A stretch of 23,186 nucleotides of DNA. It comes from Ruminococcus sp. UBA4350 (GTDB lineage: Bacteria; Bacillota; Clostridia; Oscillospirales; Ruminococcaceae). This document shows positions 1 to 8,206 of the stretch, one piece after another. A program made the position numbers and the translations under genes. The stretch is from NCBI GenBank assembly GCA_002394125.1, contig DGSY01000056.1:6091-29276 (forward strand). Reading direction: 5' to 3'. Numbering within the stretch: the stretch's first letter is position 1; each line of letters opens with the position of its first letter. The notes below the pieces were generated by a model. It had not been told where the DNA came from. It saw only the letters and a program-made list of their open reading frames with translations, and made no database searches.

Positions 1-181
1 TCTCCGCAGAGAGCGAAATTCCCCCAGCGTTCCGAAAGCGAGGAAAAATGAGGCTCATGCCGGCAAAGCTGTCAAGGGGAAGAAACCCCGATGGGGATGT
101 CTTCCCCCATTCACCGATCTTTTTCACCTCTGAATACAAAAACGCAAAATGCAAACCCATATCTATAGGATCCTGCCGACC
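1..181. other. Left-edge intergenic sequence, no supported gene
   Basis: No reading frame here has a start, ribosome binding site and convincing product. Two forward frames are open from the window edge, to about 133 and 185, so the tail of an upstream gene cannot be excluded. The only structure is a nested inverted repeat: GGGGAAGA (76-83) pairs with TCTTCCCC (100-107), enclosing CCCC (86-89) and GGGG (93-96). A T5 run lies at 120-124, 13 bases past the stem, too far for a typical intrinsic terminator. Confidence 0.4.
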
Positions 182-210
182 TTGACGGAACAGAGGATTT
201 GTGATATAAT
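182..210 (+). promoter_or_regulatory. Sigma-A promoter of cysS
   Basis: TTGACG (182-187) is followed by a 17-nt spacer and a perfect TATAAT (205-210) with an upstream TG (extended -10). It lies 35 bases upstream of the cysS start, so the 5' leader is short and leaves no room for a T-box or riboswitch. Confidence 0.85.
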
Positions 211-245
211 AAGTATACTGTAAATACCGGAAGGAGCAATGCAAG

Positions 246-1655
246 ATGCAGCTTTATAATTCCCTGACGCGCCAAAAGGAAGAATTCAAGACCGCCGAGC
301 CCGGCAAGGTCAAAATGTATACCTGCGGCCCGACCGTCTATCACTTCGCGCATATCGGCAATCTGCGCACCTATATGATGGAGGATGTGCTGGAAAATTA
401 TCTCACATATTCCGGCTATGACGTCATGCGCATCATGAATATCACCGATGTCGGACACCTCACCTCCGACGGCGACACCGGCGATGATAAAATGCTCAAG
501 GGCGCAAAGCGCGAGCATAAGACCGTCATGGAGATCGCAAAGTTCTATACCGACGCTTTCTTCTCCGACTGCGAAAAGCTCTGCATCAAAAAGCCGGAAT
601 ACATCCAGCCTGCGACCGGCTGCATTCCGGAATATATCAACATGATCTCCGTCCTGCTCGAAAAGGGCTATGCCTATGAAGCCGGCGGCAATGTCTATTT
701 CGATACCTCGAAGCTCGATCAGTATTACCGCTTTCACGATTTCCGCGAGGAGGATCTGGAGGTCGGTGTGCGAGAGGGCGTCGAGGGCGATGCGAACAAG
801 CGCAATAAGGCCGATTTTGTGCTTTGGTTCACAAAATCCAAATTCGACGATCAGGAGCTGAAATGGGAAAGTCCGTGGGGCTACGGCTATCCGGGCTGGC
901 ATATCGAATGCTCCTGCATCAGCATGAAATTCGCCGGTGAAACGCTCGATCTGCACTGCGGCGGCATCGACAATGTCTTCCCGCATCACACCAATGAGAT
1001 CGCGCAGAGCGAAGCCTATCTCGGCCACGCATGGTGCCCGCACTGGTTCCATGTCCTGCACCTCAATGACGAGACCGGCAAGATGAGCAAATCCAAGGGC
1101 GAATTCCTGACTGTCTCGCTGCTGGAGGAAAAGGGCTTCTCGCCGCTGGCCTACCGCTTCTTCTGCCTGCAATCGCATTACCGCAAAACGCTCGTATTTT
1201 CGTGGGATAACATGAAGAATGCGCAGACCGCGTATGACAAGCTGCTCGCGAAGATCGAGGCGATGCTTGATAACAACGATACGGTTGACGATGCGAAAAA
1301 GGCTGAGCTGCTTGCGGCATTCACAGCAGCAATGGACAATGATCTCAATACCGCACAGGCCGTCACGGTGCTGTATGATATTCTGAAATCGGATGCGAAT
1401 GCGGCAACAAAGCTCGCCTGCATCGCGGATATGGACAAGGTTCTTTCGCTCCGGCTGATCGAGAATGCAAAGGCGCTTGCAGAGAATCATGCCGCGCCGG
1501 AGATTCCCGCAGAGGTGCTGGAGCTGGTTGATCAGCGCAAGGAAGCCCGCAAGGCAAAGGACTTTGCAAAGGCGGATGCGCTCCGCGATCAGATCACCGC
1601 GCTCGGCTGGCAGATCCGCGAAACACGGCAGGGCACCGAGATCACAAAGCTGTAA
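246..1655 (+). CDS. cysS: Cysteinyl-tRNA synthetase
   Basis: Class I aminoacyl-tRNA synthetase that charges tRNA-Cys with cysteine in the cytoplasm. At 469 aa it has the usual bacterial length. The N-terminus carries the zinc-ligand and HIGH region (TCGPTVYHFAHIGNLRTY, HIGH written as HIGN). The middle has further zinc-site residues (HIECSCISM, then DLHCGGIDNVFPHHTNE). The KMSKS loop is seen as GKMSKSKGEF, followed by a helical anticodon-binding domain. AAGGAG at 231-236 decides the start: it is 9 nt from the ATG at 246, while an out-of-frame ATG at 239 is only 2 nt away. The gene is transcribed alone from a sigma-A promoter and ends at a strong terminator shared with the convergent hpf gene. 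The long open frame on the opposite strand (111-1490) is a shadow of this gene. Confidence 0.98.
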   Translation: MQLYNSLTRQKEEFKTAEPGKVKMYTCGPTVYHFAHIGNLRTYMMEDVLENYLTYSGYDVMRIMNITDVGHLTSDGDTGDDKMLKGAKREHKTVMEIAKFYTDAFFSDCEKLCIKKPEYIQPATGCIPEYINMISVLLEKGYAYEAGGNVYFDTSKLDQYYRFHDFREEDLEVGVREGVEGDANKRNKADFVLWFTKSKFDDQELKWESPWGYGYPGWHIECSCISMKFAGETLDLHCGGIDNVFPHHTNEIAQSEAYLGHAWCPHWFHVLHLNDETGKMSKSKGEFLTVSLLEEKGFSPLAYRFFCLQSHYRKTLVFSWDNMKNAQTAYDKLLAKIEAMLDNNDTVDDAKKAELLAAFTAAMDNDLNTAQAVTVLYDILKSDANAATKLACIADMDKVLSLRLIENAKALAENHAAPEIPAEVLELVDQRKEARKAKDFAKADALRDQITALGWQIRETRQGTEITKL

Positions 1656-1670
1656 AAAAACGATATGCGC

Positions 1671-1708
1671 AAAAGAGCCTGCGAGGATCGCTCCCCGCAG
1701 GCTCTTTT
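1671..1708. terminator. Bidirectional intrinsic terminator between cysS and hpf
   Basis: A perfect 13-bp inverted repeat, AAAAGAGCCTGCG (1671-1683) with CGCAGGCTCTTTT (1696-1708), has A4 on one side and T4 on the other. It sits between two convergent genes, 16 nt after cysS and 19 nt after hpf, so it can terminate both transcripts. Confidence 0.9.
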
Positions 1709-1726
1709 CATATCATGGATCAGCGC

Positions 1727-2257
1727 TCAGTCGGTAGACGGCTCCAGCAGTGCATAGTCTCCGTCAACACGGCGGTAGACAATGTTGATCGTGCCGTTAT
1801 CCGCATTCTGGAAGACGAAGAACGAATGTCCCAGCATATTCATCTGAAGGATCGCTTCCTCTACGCCCATCGGCTGCACGCGGAATGCCTTGGTGCGGAT
1901 GACATTGTACTCTGTCTGCTCCTCAATGGTATCCGTAAATGCATCCTGCGAGAGTGCGCTTGCCTTGATGCGCTTGCCGAGCTTGGTCTTATTGCGGCGG
2001 ATCTTGCGGATGATCTTGTCGATCGCGGCATCGAGCGCATCGTTCTTGTCAACAGCGCTCTGCTCTGCGCGGTAGATCATGCTGCCTGCACGGACAGTCA
2101 GCTCGCAGACGATCTGCCCCTTGACTTCATTCAGAGTGATCTTGGCTTCTGCTTCGTCCTCAAAGAATTTGTCGAGCTTCTGGTTCAGCTTCTTTTCTGC
2201 GTAGTCCGAAAAGCTCGGACCGATCTGGATCTTTTTCGCCATAATATTCAGCTTCAT
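1727..2257 (-). CDS. hpf: Ribosome hibernation promoting factor, long form
   Basis: Binds the 30S subunit and drives formation of inactive 100S ribosome dimers when growth slows. The 176-aa length matches the long HPF of Firmicutes. It has an N-terminal RaiA/HPF domain (about residues 1-100; IQIGPSFSDYAEKKLNQKLDKF near the start), a charged linker, and a C-terminal dimerisation domain (about 120-176; FRVQPMGVEEAILQMNMLGH, then VYRRVDGDYALLEP). TCCTCC at 2267-2272, a strong Shine-Dalgarno sequence on the minus strand, is 9 nt from the ATG at 2257, so this start is preferred over the Met at codon 6. It is monocistronic between a consensus-like promoter and the shared terminator. Confidence 0.95.
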   Translation of the reverse strand: MKLNIMAKKIQIGPSFSDYAEKKLNQKLDKFFEDEAEAKITLNEVKGQIVCELTVRAGSMIYRAEQSAVDKNDALDAAIDKIIRKIRRNKTKLGKRIKASALSQDAFTDTIEEQTEYNVIRTKAFRVQPMGVEEAILQMNMLGHSFFVFQNADNGTINIVYRRVDGDYALLEPSTD

Positions 2258-2314
2258 ATGTTCGGTTCCTCCTTTTGCCCGGCATTTTTGTGTGCTGCCG
2301 GTTCATGTACCTAT

Positions 2315-2344
2315 ATTATAGCATATCTGCACAAATTTTGTCAA
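2315..2344 (-). promoter_or_regulatory. Sigma-A promoter of hpf
   Basis: On the minus strand, perfect TTGACA (plus-strand 2339-2344) is followed by 18 nt and a perfect TATAAT (2315-2320) with TGC before it (extended -10). The region upstream, up to the guaB terminator, holds no gene. Confidence 0.85.
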
Positions 2345-2407
2345 GAGGAAATTTTGAGATTCGTTTGTTTTTCGCCTGAATGATTGAATAATCTCTTGCC
2401 GCATGAT

Positions 2408-2454
2408 AAAAAAAACAGCTTCCCGACCGTTTTTTCGCAGTCGGGAAGCTGTTT
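2408..2454 (-). terminator. Intrinsic terminator of the parA-parB-guaB unit
   Basis: A 15-bp perfect inverted repeat, AAACAGCTTCCCGAC (2413-2427) with GTCGGGAAGCTGTTT (2440-2454), is followed on the minus-strand transcript by eight U (plus-strand A run 2408-2415). It lies 34 nt after the guaB stop. Confidence 0.92.
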
Positions 2455-2488
2455 GTATGCCTTTTCGCCGAAGCAGACCGTCCTGCGC

Positions 2489-3955
<1,467 letters not shown>

Positions 3956-3977
3956 AAATCCTTCTCCTTTTCCGCCG

Positions 3978-4829
3978 TCATTCGGTTTCCTTTGTCAGAA
4001 GCTGACAAAGCGCCTGCAGGTCTTCCTTGTTATAAAATTCCAAAGTGAGGGTACCCTTTTTCTTGCTTCCGGATACCTTCACCTTTCTGCCTAAATGGGA
4101 GCCGAGACTGATCTCCATTTCCTCATAGTAGATCTGATCGGGTGTCTTCGGCTTTTCCGCGGGCTTTTCCGCGGTCTGCTTCTGGACGAGCGCTTCGATC
4201 TCGCGCACCGTGATATTATCCTCGGCGGCGCGCTGTGCGCAGCGGATCAGCAGGGCTTCGTCCTTGATGCCGGCGAGTGCCTTCGCGTGGCCGGCCGTGA
4301 TCTTGCCCTTTTCCAGATAGTCCTGCACCAGTACGGGCAGATTCAGCAGGCGCAGGCTGTTCGCGACGGATGAGCGCGATTTGCCGACGGTCTTTGCGAC
4401 CTCCTCCTGTGTCATGCCGAACTGCTGCATCAATGCCTGATAGCCGAGCGCTTCCTCGATCGGATTGAGGTTTTCGCGCTGCAAATTTTCGATCAGCGCG
4501 ATCTGGCTTGCCTCGTGGTCGCTCAGCTCACGGATGATGACCGGCACCTCCGAAAGCCCGATGCGCTTGGCAGCGCGCCAGCGGCGTTCGCCTGCAACGA
4601 TCTGATAGCGCCGTTCCCCGATCGGTCTGACGACGATCGGCTGGAGCATTCCGTGTGCCTGAATGGATTCCGCCAGCTCGGTCAGTGCTTCATCGTCGAA
4701 GCGCTTGCGCGGCTGGCTGCGGTTCTGTTCGATCTCAGAGATCCGGACGGACTGCACGCCGCTTGCCGGATCTGCTGCATTCTGCTCAAACAGCGAGCCG
4801 AGTCCGCTGCCGAGTCCTCCCTTTGCCAT
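3978..4829 (-). CDS. parB: Chromosome partitioning protein ParB (Spo0J family)
   Basis: CTP-dependent DNA clamp that loads at parS, spreads, and with ParA moves the origin region and loads condensin. It has 283 aa. It begins with KGGLGSGLGSLF, typical of chromosomal ParB. The ParB/sulfiredoxin-like CTPase domain spans about residues 27-115, with GERRWRAAKRIG and ENLQRENLNPIEEA. A helix-turn-helix follows (MTQEEVAKTVGKSRSSVANS, about residues 139-158) with GHAKAL after it, and a short dimerisation domain closes the protein. A GAAAGGAAG ribosome binding site lies upstream in the 56-nt gap after parA. No noc, rsmG or mnmG gene is seen beside it, unlike many Firmicutes origin regions. Confidence 0.95.
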   Translation of the reverse strand: MAKGGLGSGLGSLFEQNAADPASGVQSVRISEIEQNRSQPRKRFDDEALTELAESIQAHGMLQPIVVRPIGERRYQIVAGERRWRAAKRIGLSEVPVIIRELSDHEASQIALIENLQRENLNPIEEALGYQALMQQFGMTQEEVAKTVGKSRSSVANSLRLLNLPVLVQDYLEKGKITAGHAKALAGIKDEALLIRCAQRAAEDNITVREIEALVQKQTAEKPAEKPKTPDQIYYEEMEISLGSHLGRKVKVSGSKKKGTLTLEFYNKEDLQALCQLLTKETE

Positions 4830-4885
4830 AATCCTGTCTTCCTTTCTCTGTATTTATCGGAACGCCGCCGGAGATCCTTTCCGGC

Positions 4886-5692
4886 TCAGCGTCTGCGGAA
4901 GATGAAGTGCCGCGGCTTCTTGTCGAGCTCAAGCGGTTCGCCGAGCATTTCATGCGCGACCATTTCATAGGCCTCAGCGCCCTTGGAGCTGCGGTCATAC
5001 GCAAAGACCGGCTTGCCGTGGCTCGGTGCCTCGGAAAGCCGCACATTGCGCGGGATCTTGGTCTCATAGACCTGATTCGGGAAAAACTTTTTGACTTCTT
5101 CAACGACCTGAAGTGAAAGATTCAGGCGGTTGTCATACATGGTAAAGAGGATGCCTTCGATATCGAGGCCGGAATTATATTTGCTCTTGACGATCTTGAT
5201 GGTCTCGTAGAGCTGGGAAAGACCCTCCAGCGAGAGATACTCCGCCGTCATCGGAATCAGAACGGAATCGGCTGCGGTCAGCGCATTGAGCGTCACAAGG
5301 CCGAGCGCCGGCGGGCAGTCGATGAAGATGTAGTCATAGGCGAGCCGGCAGGTCATGAGCGCCGCTTTCAGACGCTGGAGCCGGTTGTCCAGATCGACGA
5401 GATTGATCTCCGCATTTGCGAGCGCGGAGGTCGCCGGAAGAATGCTGACATTTTCGGTCTCAGTCTCGATGATCGCGTCCTGAATGCGGCACTGACCGAT
5501 CAGAACCTCATAGGTGGAAAAGAGCAGTCCCTTTTTGGAGACGCCGAAGCCGGTCGTGGTGTTGCCCTGTGCATCGGCATCGACGCAGAGAACCTTCTTG
5601 CCGCGTGAGCCGAAATACGCGCCGAGACTGACGACGGTCGTCGATTTGCCGACACCGCCCTTTTGATTCGCAAATGCGATGATTTTGCCCAT
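4886..5692 (-). CDS. parA: Chromosome partitioning ATPase ParA (Soj family)
   Basis: Nucleoid-binding ATPase that forms the gradient along which ParB-parS complexes move; its ATPase is stimulated by ParB. It has 268 aa. The deviant Walker A is near the N-terminus (NQKGGVGKSTTVVSLG), followed by the A' region DADAQGNTTTGFG and Walker B (YIFIDCPPALGLVTLNAL). Normal length and an intact active site argue for function. The ATG at 5692 follows an AGGAGG ribosome binding site at about 8 nt. It is the first gene of a parA-parB-guaB unit. The basic C-terminal end (KPRHFIFRRR) would fit nonspecific DNA contact, which is inference. Confidence 0.96.
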   Translation of the reverse strand: MGKIIAFANQKGGVGKSTTVVSLGAYFGSRGKKVLCVDADAQGNTTTGFGVSKKGLLFSTYEVLIGQCRIQDAIIETETENVSILPATSALANAEINLVDLDNRLQRLKAALMTCRLAYDYIFIDCPPALGLVTLNALTAADSVLIPMTAEYLSLEGLSQLYETIKIVKSKYNSGLDIEGILFTMYDNRLNLSLQVVEEVKKFFPNQVYETKIPRNVRLSEAPSHGKPVFAYDRSSKGAEAYEMVAHEMLGEPLELDKKPRHFIFRRR

Positions 5693-5758
5693 TTTGCGGG
5701 CCTCCTTTTCTGCTCCGGCGGATGCCGGATTCCTGTTTGCCCCTATCTGTTTCTTTAC

Positions 5759-5787
5759 ATTATACCATATTCAAATAGAATTGTAAA
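5759..5787 (-). promoter_or_regulatory. Sigma-A promoter of parA-parB-guaB
   Basis: On the minus strand, TTTACA (plus-strand 5782-5787) is followed by 17 nt and TATAAT (5759-5764), with TGG giving an extended -10. It lies about 70 nt upstream of the parA start. An inverted repeat resembling parS with a wrong spacer lies about 20 nt further upstream (5809-5825). Confidence 0.85.
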
Positions 5788-5994
5788 GGGGTAGAAGCGC
5801 CGAAAAACGTTTCATACGGTGAAACAGCACCGGAGAAAAATCACGGATTTTTCTCTCGAATCTCGTGCATTTTGCCGGAACGGTTTTCCGCGGCAGAACC
5901 GGCGGAAGATTTTGGTGATTGTGCCGCAAAGCGGAAAACGGGATTTGTAATGATCGCCAAAAATTTCGCACAGATACCGGAAATTCACAGAATT
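5788..5994. other. Divergent intergenic region between parA and the dockerin gene
   Basis: No gene with a ribosome binding site is seen. The stretch holds the inverted repeat GTTTCA (5809-5814) / TGAAAC (5820-5825) with a 5-nt spacer, and is otherwise A/T-biased without further repeats. An open frame on the minus strand (5771-5971) lacks a convincing start and overlaps the parA promoter, so it is not called. Confidence 0.5.
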
Positions 5995-6022
5995 TTCACA
6001 AATTTGTGATAGCGTATATATT
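5995..6022 (+). promoter_or_regulatory. Possible promoter and palindromic operator of the dockerin gene
   Basis: A weak sigma-A-like pair, TTCACA (5995-6000) and TATATT (6017-6022) with a 16-nt spacer, is overlapped by a perfect 14-bp palindrome TCACAAATTTGTGA (5996-6009). A palindrome over the -35 is where a repressor would bind. That reading is inference, and the promoter itself is not strong. Confidence 0.35.
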
Positions 6023-6054
6023 GCAGTAATAGTGTTTGCTGCGCAATCATATAA

Positions 6055-6087
6055 GGGAAAGCCGGTGTGTACCGATTGCCGGCTCCC
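6055..6087 (+). promoter_or_regulatory. Stem-loop in the 5' leader of the dockerin gene
   Basis: AGCCGG (6060-6065) pairs with CCGGCT (6079-6084). The stem extends outward through GGG (6055-6057) and CCC (6085-6087) with a two-A bulge. It lies just before the GGAAGGGG ribosome binding site. The ligand, if any, is unknown. Confidence 0.35.
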
Positions 6088-6107
6088 GCAAGGAAGGGGT
6101 AATATTT

Positions 6108-8015
6108 ATGCGCATCTCCACACGCGCCCGGAAGCTTTTTTCCGCGGCAGTCAGCGCAGTCATGGCGGCTGTACTGATCATTCCGAATGTGCCTGCGACC
6201 GCTGCAACGGTCACCGTCGGCAAGACGCTGACCACCAAGGAAGGCACAAATGCCTACCGCGGCGAGACCGCGGATCTTGCGTCATCCGGGCTCAAGACGA
6301 TCTCCGTCTATGTGACGGTCGATGATGTCTCCGGCAGCACGGTGAATGTCTCCTACGGCTTCGGCATCGGACTGGATGCATCGCCGTGGTGGATCGAGCT
6401 CGATCACGGCAAGTTCACGCAGACACCGGCCGATCCGGATGACACCGGCACCTCTGTCGAGATCCCGGCGGGCAAATCGACACCGATCACCGTCGATGTC
6501 TCCAAGCTCAATGTCAAGTATGAAACAGGACAGTATGCAGGCGAATATGAATTCCGCAACTACTACTGCGGCGGCGGCACGCTGACCGTTGACAAGATCG
6601 TGCCGAACGATACCGCAAAGCCCGATACGCCCTCCGGCCCGTCAAGCACAGCGGCAAAGAGCGGCGCATGGTCGCTGACCGACAATAAGGACGGCACTGC
6701 GACGATCAAAACCACCCTGACCGGAACGATCGACGACATCGGCGCGACGCTGACAGCCGGTGAGGACGAGAGCAACTATGAGGATGAAAACGGCGCTTCG
6801 ACATGGGAAGAGGGTATGCCGATCAACAGCCGCAAGCTGAGCTACAAGGATTTCGGCGTTCCGGCATCCACGGATGATACGAAGGTCACGCTCGAATCCT
6901 TCCAGTTCAGCATTTCCTCCAAGACCAATCTCGATACCTTCATGTACGGCTGCGGCCTGAATGTTGAGTATATGTCTCCGGCAGATACCGAATACTGGCT
7001 CAGCGTTGAGGAGAATCCCGACACCAGAAAGGGCTACTGGTACAACGATCACGGCGACGATGAGGACGGCAATCCGACCGTTCCGGAAGGCAAGCTGGAG
7101 ATCGAGGTCGGCAAGGGCACCCGCCTTGAGGACTGCGGCAAATGGGTCGAGGCAGTCTGGGATGTCCCGGCGGATGTGCAGCCCTATGCGACCACCAAGG
7201 ACACAGATACCGTTTCGATCCAGTACTGGTACGGCGACAACAAGGAAGACGGATACACGGCGGTGGATGAGGTCACGCTCGAAGCGGCAGCCTGCACCTT
7301 CACCGTTGAAAAGACCGTCCCCTACAGCGGCGATTCCAAGGTCACCGTCGGCGAGAAGCTGACACAGGGCGACGACAAGACCAATACCGCAAGCCTTCCG
7401 TTCGCGGATATGGATGCGGTCGGCGAGAACGATTCGCTTCAGGCTGTCGTATTCAGCCTCACCTGCCCGTCCGAGATCAAGAAGCTCGTCTTCGGCGTGA
7501 CGGTCTCCGATAAGGCCAGTGAGGATCAGTATACGCAGATGCAGTATGCGATCCTCGAAGCAGGCAAGACGCAGGAGATCTGCGTGCTGATCCCTGACAG
7601 CGTCAAGGCCGATCTCAAATACGGCAATCTCGGCTTCGGCTATTACTACGGCGCAGATGCGAATGACAAGCTCGTCAGCTCGATCACGCTCAACAGCGTC
7701 CGGCTGATCTACGATGAGGCGCCGGCGGTCACCACGACCACGACCGTCACCACCACGACCACGACTACAACGACCACCACGACGCCCGCACCGGTCGATG
7801 CACTCTGGGGCGATGCGGATCTCAGCGGCGTTGTCGATGTCTCAGACGCCGTTCTGATCTGCCGCTATTACGCAGAGGATGAGGAAGCCGTTATTGAGGC
7901 GCAGGGCAAGATCAATGCAGATGTTACGCATGACAACGCGATCAGCACCGATGATGCGGCAAAGATCCTTCAGGCAGTCGCAAAGATCATCACCATGAAA
8001 GATCTCGCTCCGTGA
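6108..8015 (+). CDS. Secreted dockerin protein with three related beta-rich modules, no catalytic domain seen
   Basis: A 635-aa exported protein that should plug into a cohesin on a cellulosomal scaffoldin. A basic N-terminus and hydrophobic core (RARKLFSAAVSAVMAAVLII, ending near TAA at about residue 33) form a signal peptide. Three related modules follow at about 34-168, 185-405 and 410-538. Each ends in an aromatic strand plus a closing strand (FRNYYCGGGTLTVDKIVP; IQYWYGDN then FTVEKTVP; FGYYYGAD then LNSVRLIY), and the first and third begin VTVGK/VTVGEK. A Thr-rich linker (about 541-561) leads to a type I dockerin (about 564-635) with calcium loops DADLSGVVDVSD and DVTHDNAISTDD. The ATG at 6108 is chosen because GGAAGGGG lies 9-16 nt upstream and the signal peptide starts there; an in-frame ATG at 6036 has neither. 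The modules may be carbohydrate-binding (inference). Confidence 0.88.
   Translation: MRISTRARKLFSAAVSAVMAAVLIIPNVPATAATVTVGKTLTTKEGTNAYRGETADLASSGLKTISVYVTVDDVSGSTVNVSYGFGIGLDASPWWIELDHGKFTQTPADPDDTGTSVEIPAGKSTPITVDVSKLNVKYETGQYAGEYEFRNYYCGGGTLTVDKIVPNDTAKPDTPSGPSSTAAKSGAWSLTDNKDGTATIKTTLTGTIDDIGATLTAGEDESNYEDENGASTWEEGMPINSRKLSYKDFGVPASTDDTKVTLESFQFSISSKTNLDTFMYGCGLNVEYMSPADTEYWLSVEENPDTRKGYWYNDHGDDEDGNPTVPEGKLEIEVGKGTRLEDCGKWVEAVWDVPADVQPYATTKDTDTVSIQYWYGDNKEDGYTAVDEVTLEAAACTFTVEKTVPYSGDSKVTVGEKLTQGDDKTNTASLPFADMDAVGENDSLQAVVFSLTCPSEIKKLVFGVTVSDKASEDQYTQMQYAILEAGKTQEICVLIPDSVKADLKYGNLGFGYYYGADANDKLVSSITLNSVRLIYDEAPAVTTTTTVTTTTTTTTTTTTPAPVDALWGDADLSGVVDVSDAVLICRYYAEDEEAVIEAQGKINADVTHDNAISTDDAAKILQAVAKIITMKDLAP
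7730..7788 (+). repeat. Low-complexity Thr-codon tract (ACC/ACG/ACT)
   Basis: Almost uninterrupted threonine codons encode the linker between the last module and the dockerin. Such tracts expand and contract by slippage, so linker length may vary between strains. Confidence 0.85.
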
Positions 8016-8044
8016 TCCCGCGCTGACGCATTCAGCAGGTTTTC

Positions 8045-8080
8045 AGCACCTCCGTTTTCCGGAACGGAGGTGCTTCTATT
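8045..8080 (+). terminator. Terminator after the dockerin gene
   Basis: A 12-bp perfect stem, AGCACCTCCGTT (8045-8056) with AACGGAGGTGCT (8063-8074), has a 6-nt loop and is followed by a broken U tract (TTCTATTT). It lies 29 nt after the dockerin stop. Confidence 0.8.
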
Positions 8081-8095
8081 TGCAGAAATGCAGGA

Positions 8096-8124
8096 TTGAC
8101 GCACGGCGGCGGTTATGCTATACT
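8096..8124 (+). promoter_or_regulatory. Sigma-A promoter of the first sigma-factor operon
   Basis: TTGACG (8096-8101), a 17-nt spacer and TATACT (8119-8124) with TGC before it (extended -10). It would give basal expression upstream of the second, sigma-specific-looking motif at 8140-8178. Confidence 0.75.
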
Positions 8125-8139
8125 GATAATAATCCGGAA

Positions 8140-8178
8140 CCTGTAACCTTTCAGGTGCAGACCGGTTCATAATAGACA
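8140..8178 (+). promoter_or_regulatory. Candidate autoregulatory ECF-type promoter, copy 1
   Basis: CCTGTAACC (8140-8148), 21 nt, then TAATAGACA (8170-8178). The same two blocks with exactly the same spacing lie upstream of the paralogous sigma gene (23062-23100, minus strand), while the sequence between the blocks differs. An AACC-containing -35 is typical of ECF sigma promoters. Recognition by the encoded sigma factor is inference. Confidence 0.65.
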
Positions 8179-8206
8179 AGAGCATCACGAAAGGACGGTG
8201 AGGCGT

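Noticed and set aside
182..245. T-box or other riboswitch ahead of cysS
   Set aside because: The leader from the sigma-A promoter is only about 30 nt, too short for either.
111..1490. 459-aa open frame opposite cysS
   Set aside because: Fully antisense to a certain gene, no ribosome binding site, and composition explained by GC-rich codon bias of cysS. The same applies to the long frames opposite guaB (2384-3649), pgk (10814-11986) and the PASTA regulator (21071-22504).
5771..5971. 66-aa open frame on the minus strand upstream of parA
   Set aside because: It overlaps the parA promoter, has no ribosome binding site and gives no recognisable product.
6036..6107. Upstream in-frame ATG extending the dockerin protein by 24 residues
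   Set aside because: No Shine-Dalgarno sequence; it would put a non-signal segment before the signal peptide. The ATG at 6108 has both.
8198..8206. GTG start adding three residues to the first sigma factor
   Set aside because: Only 2 nt from the Shine-Dalgarno, and the paralogue alignment begins at ATG 8207. The same argument excludes GTG 23043 in the second sigma gene.
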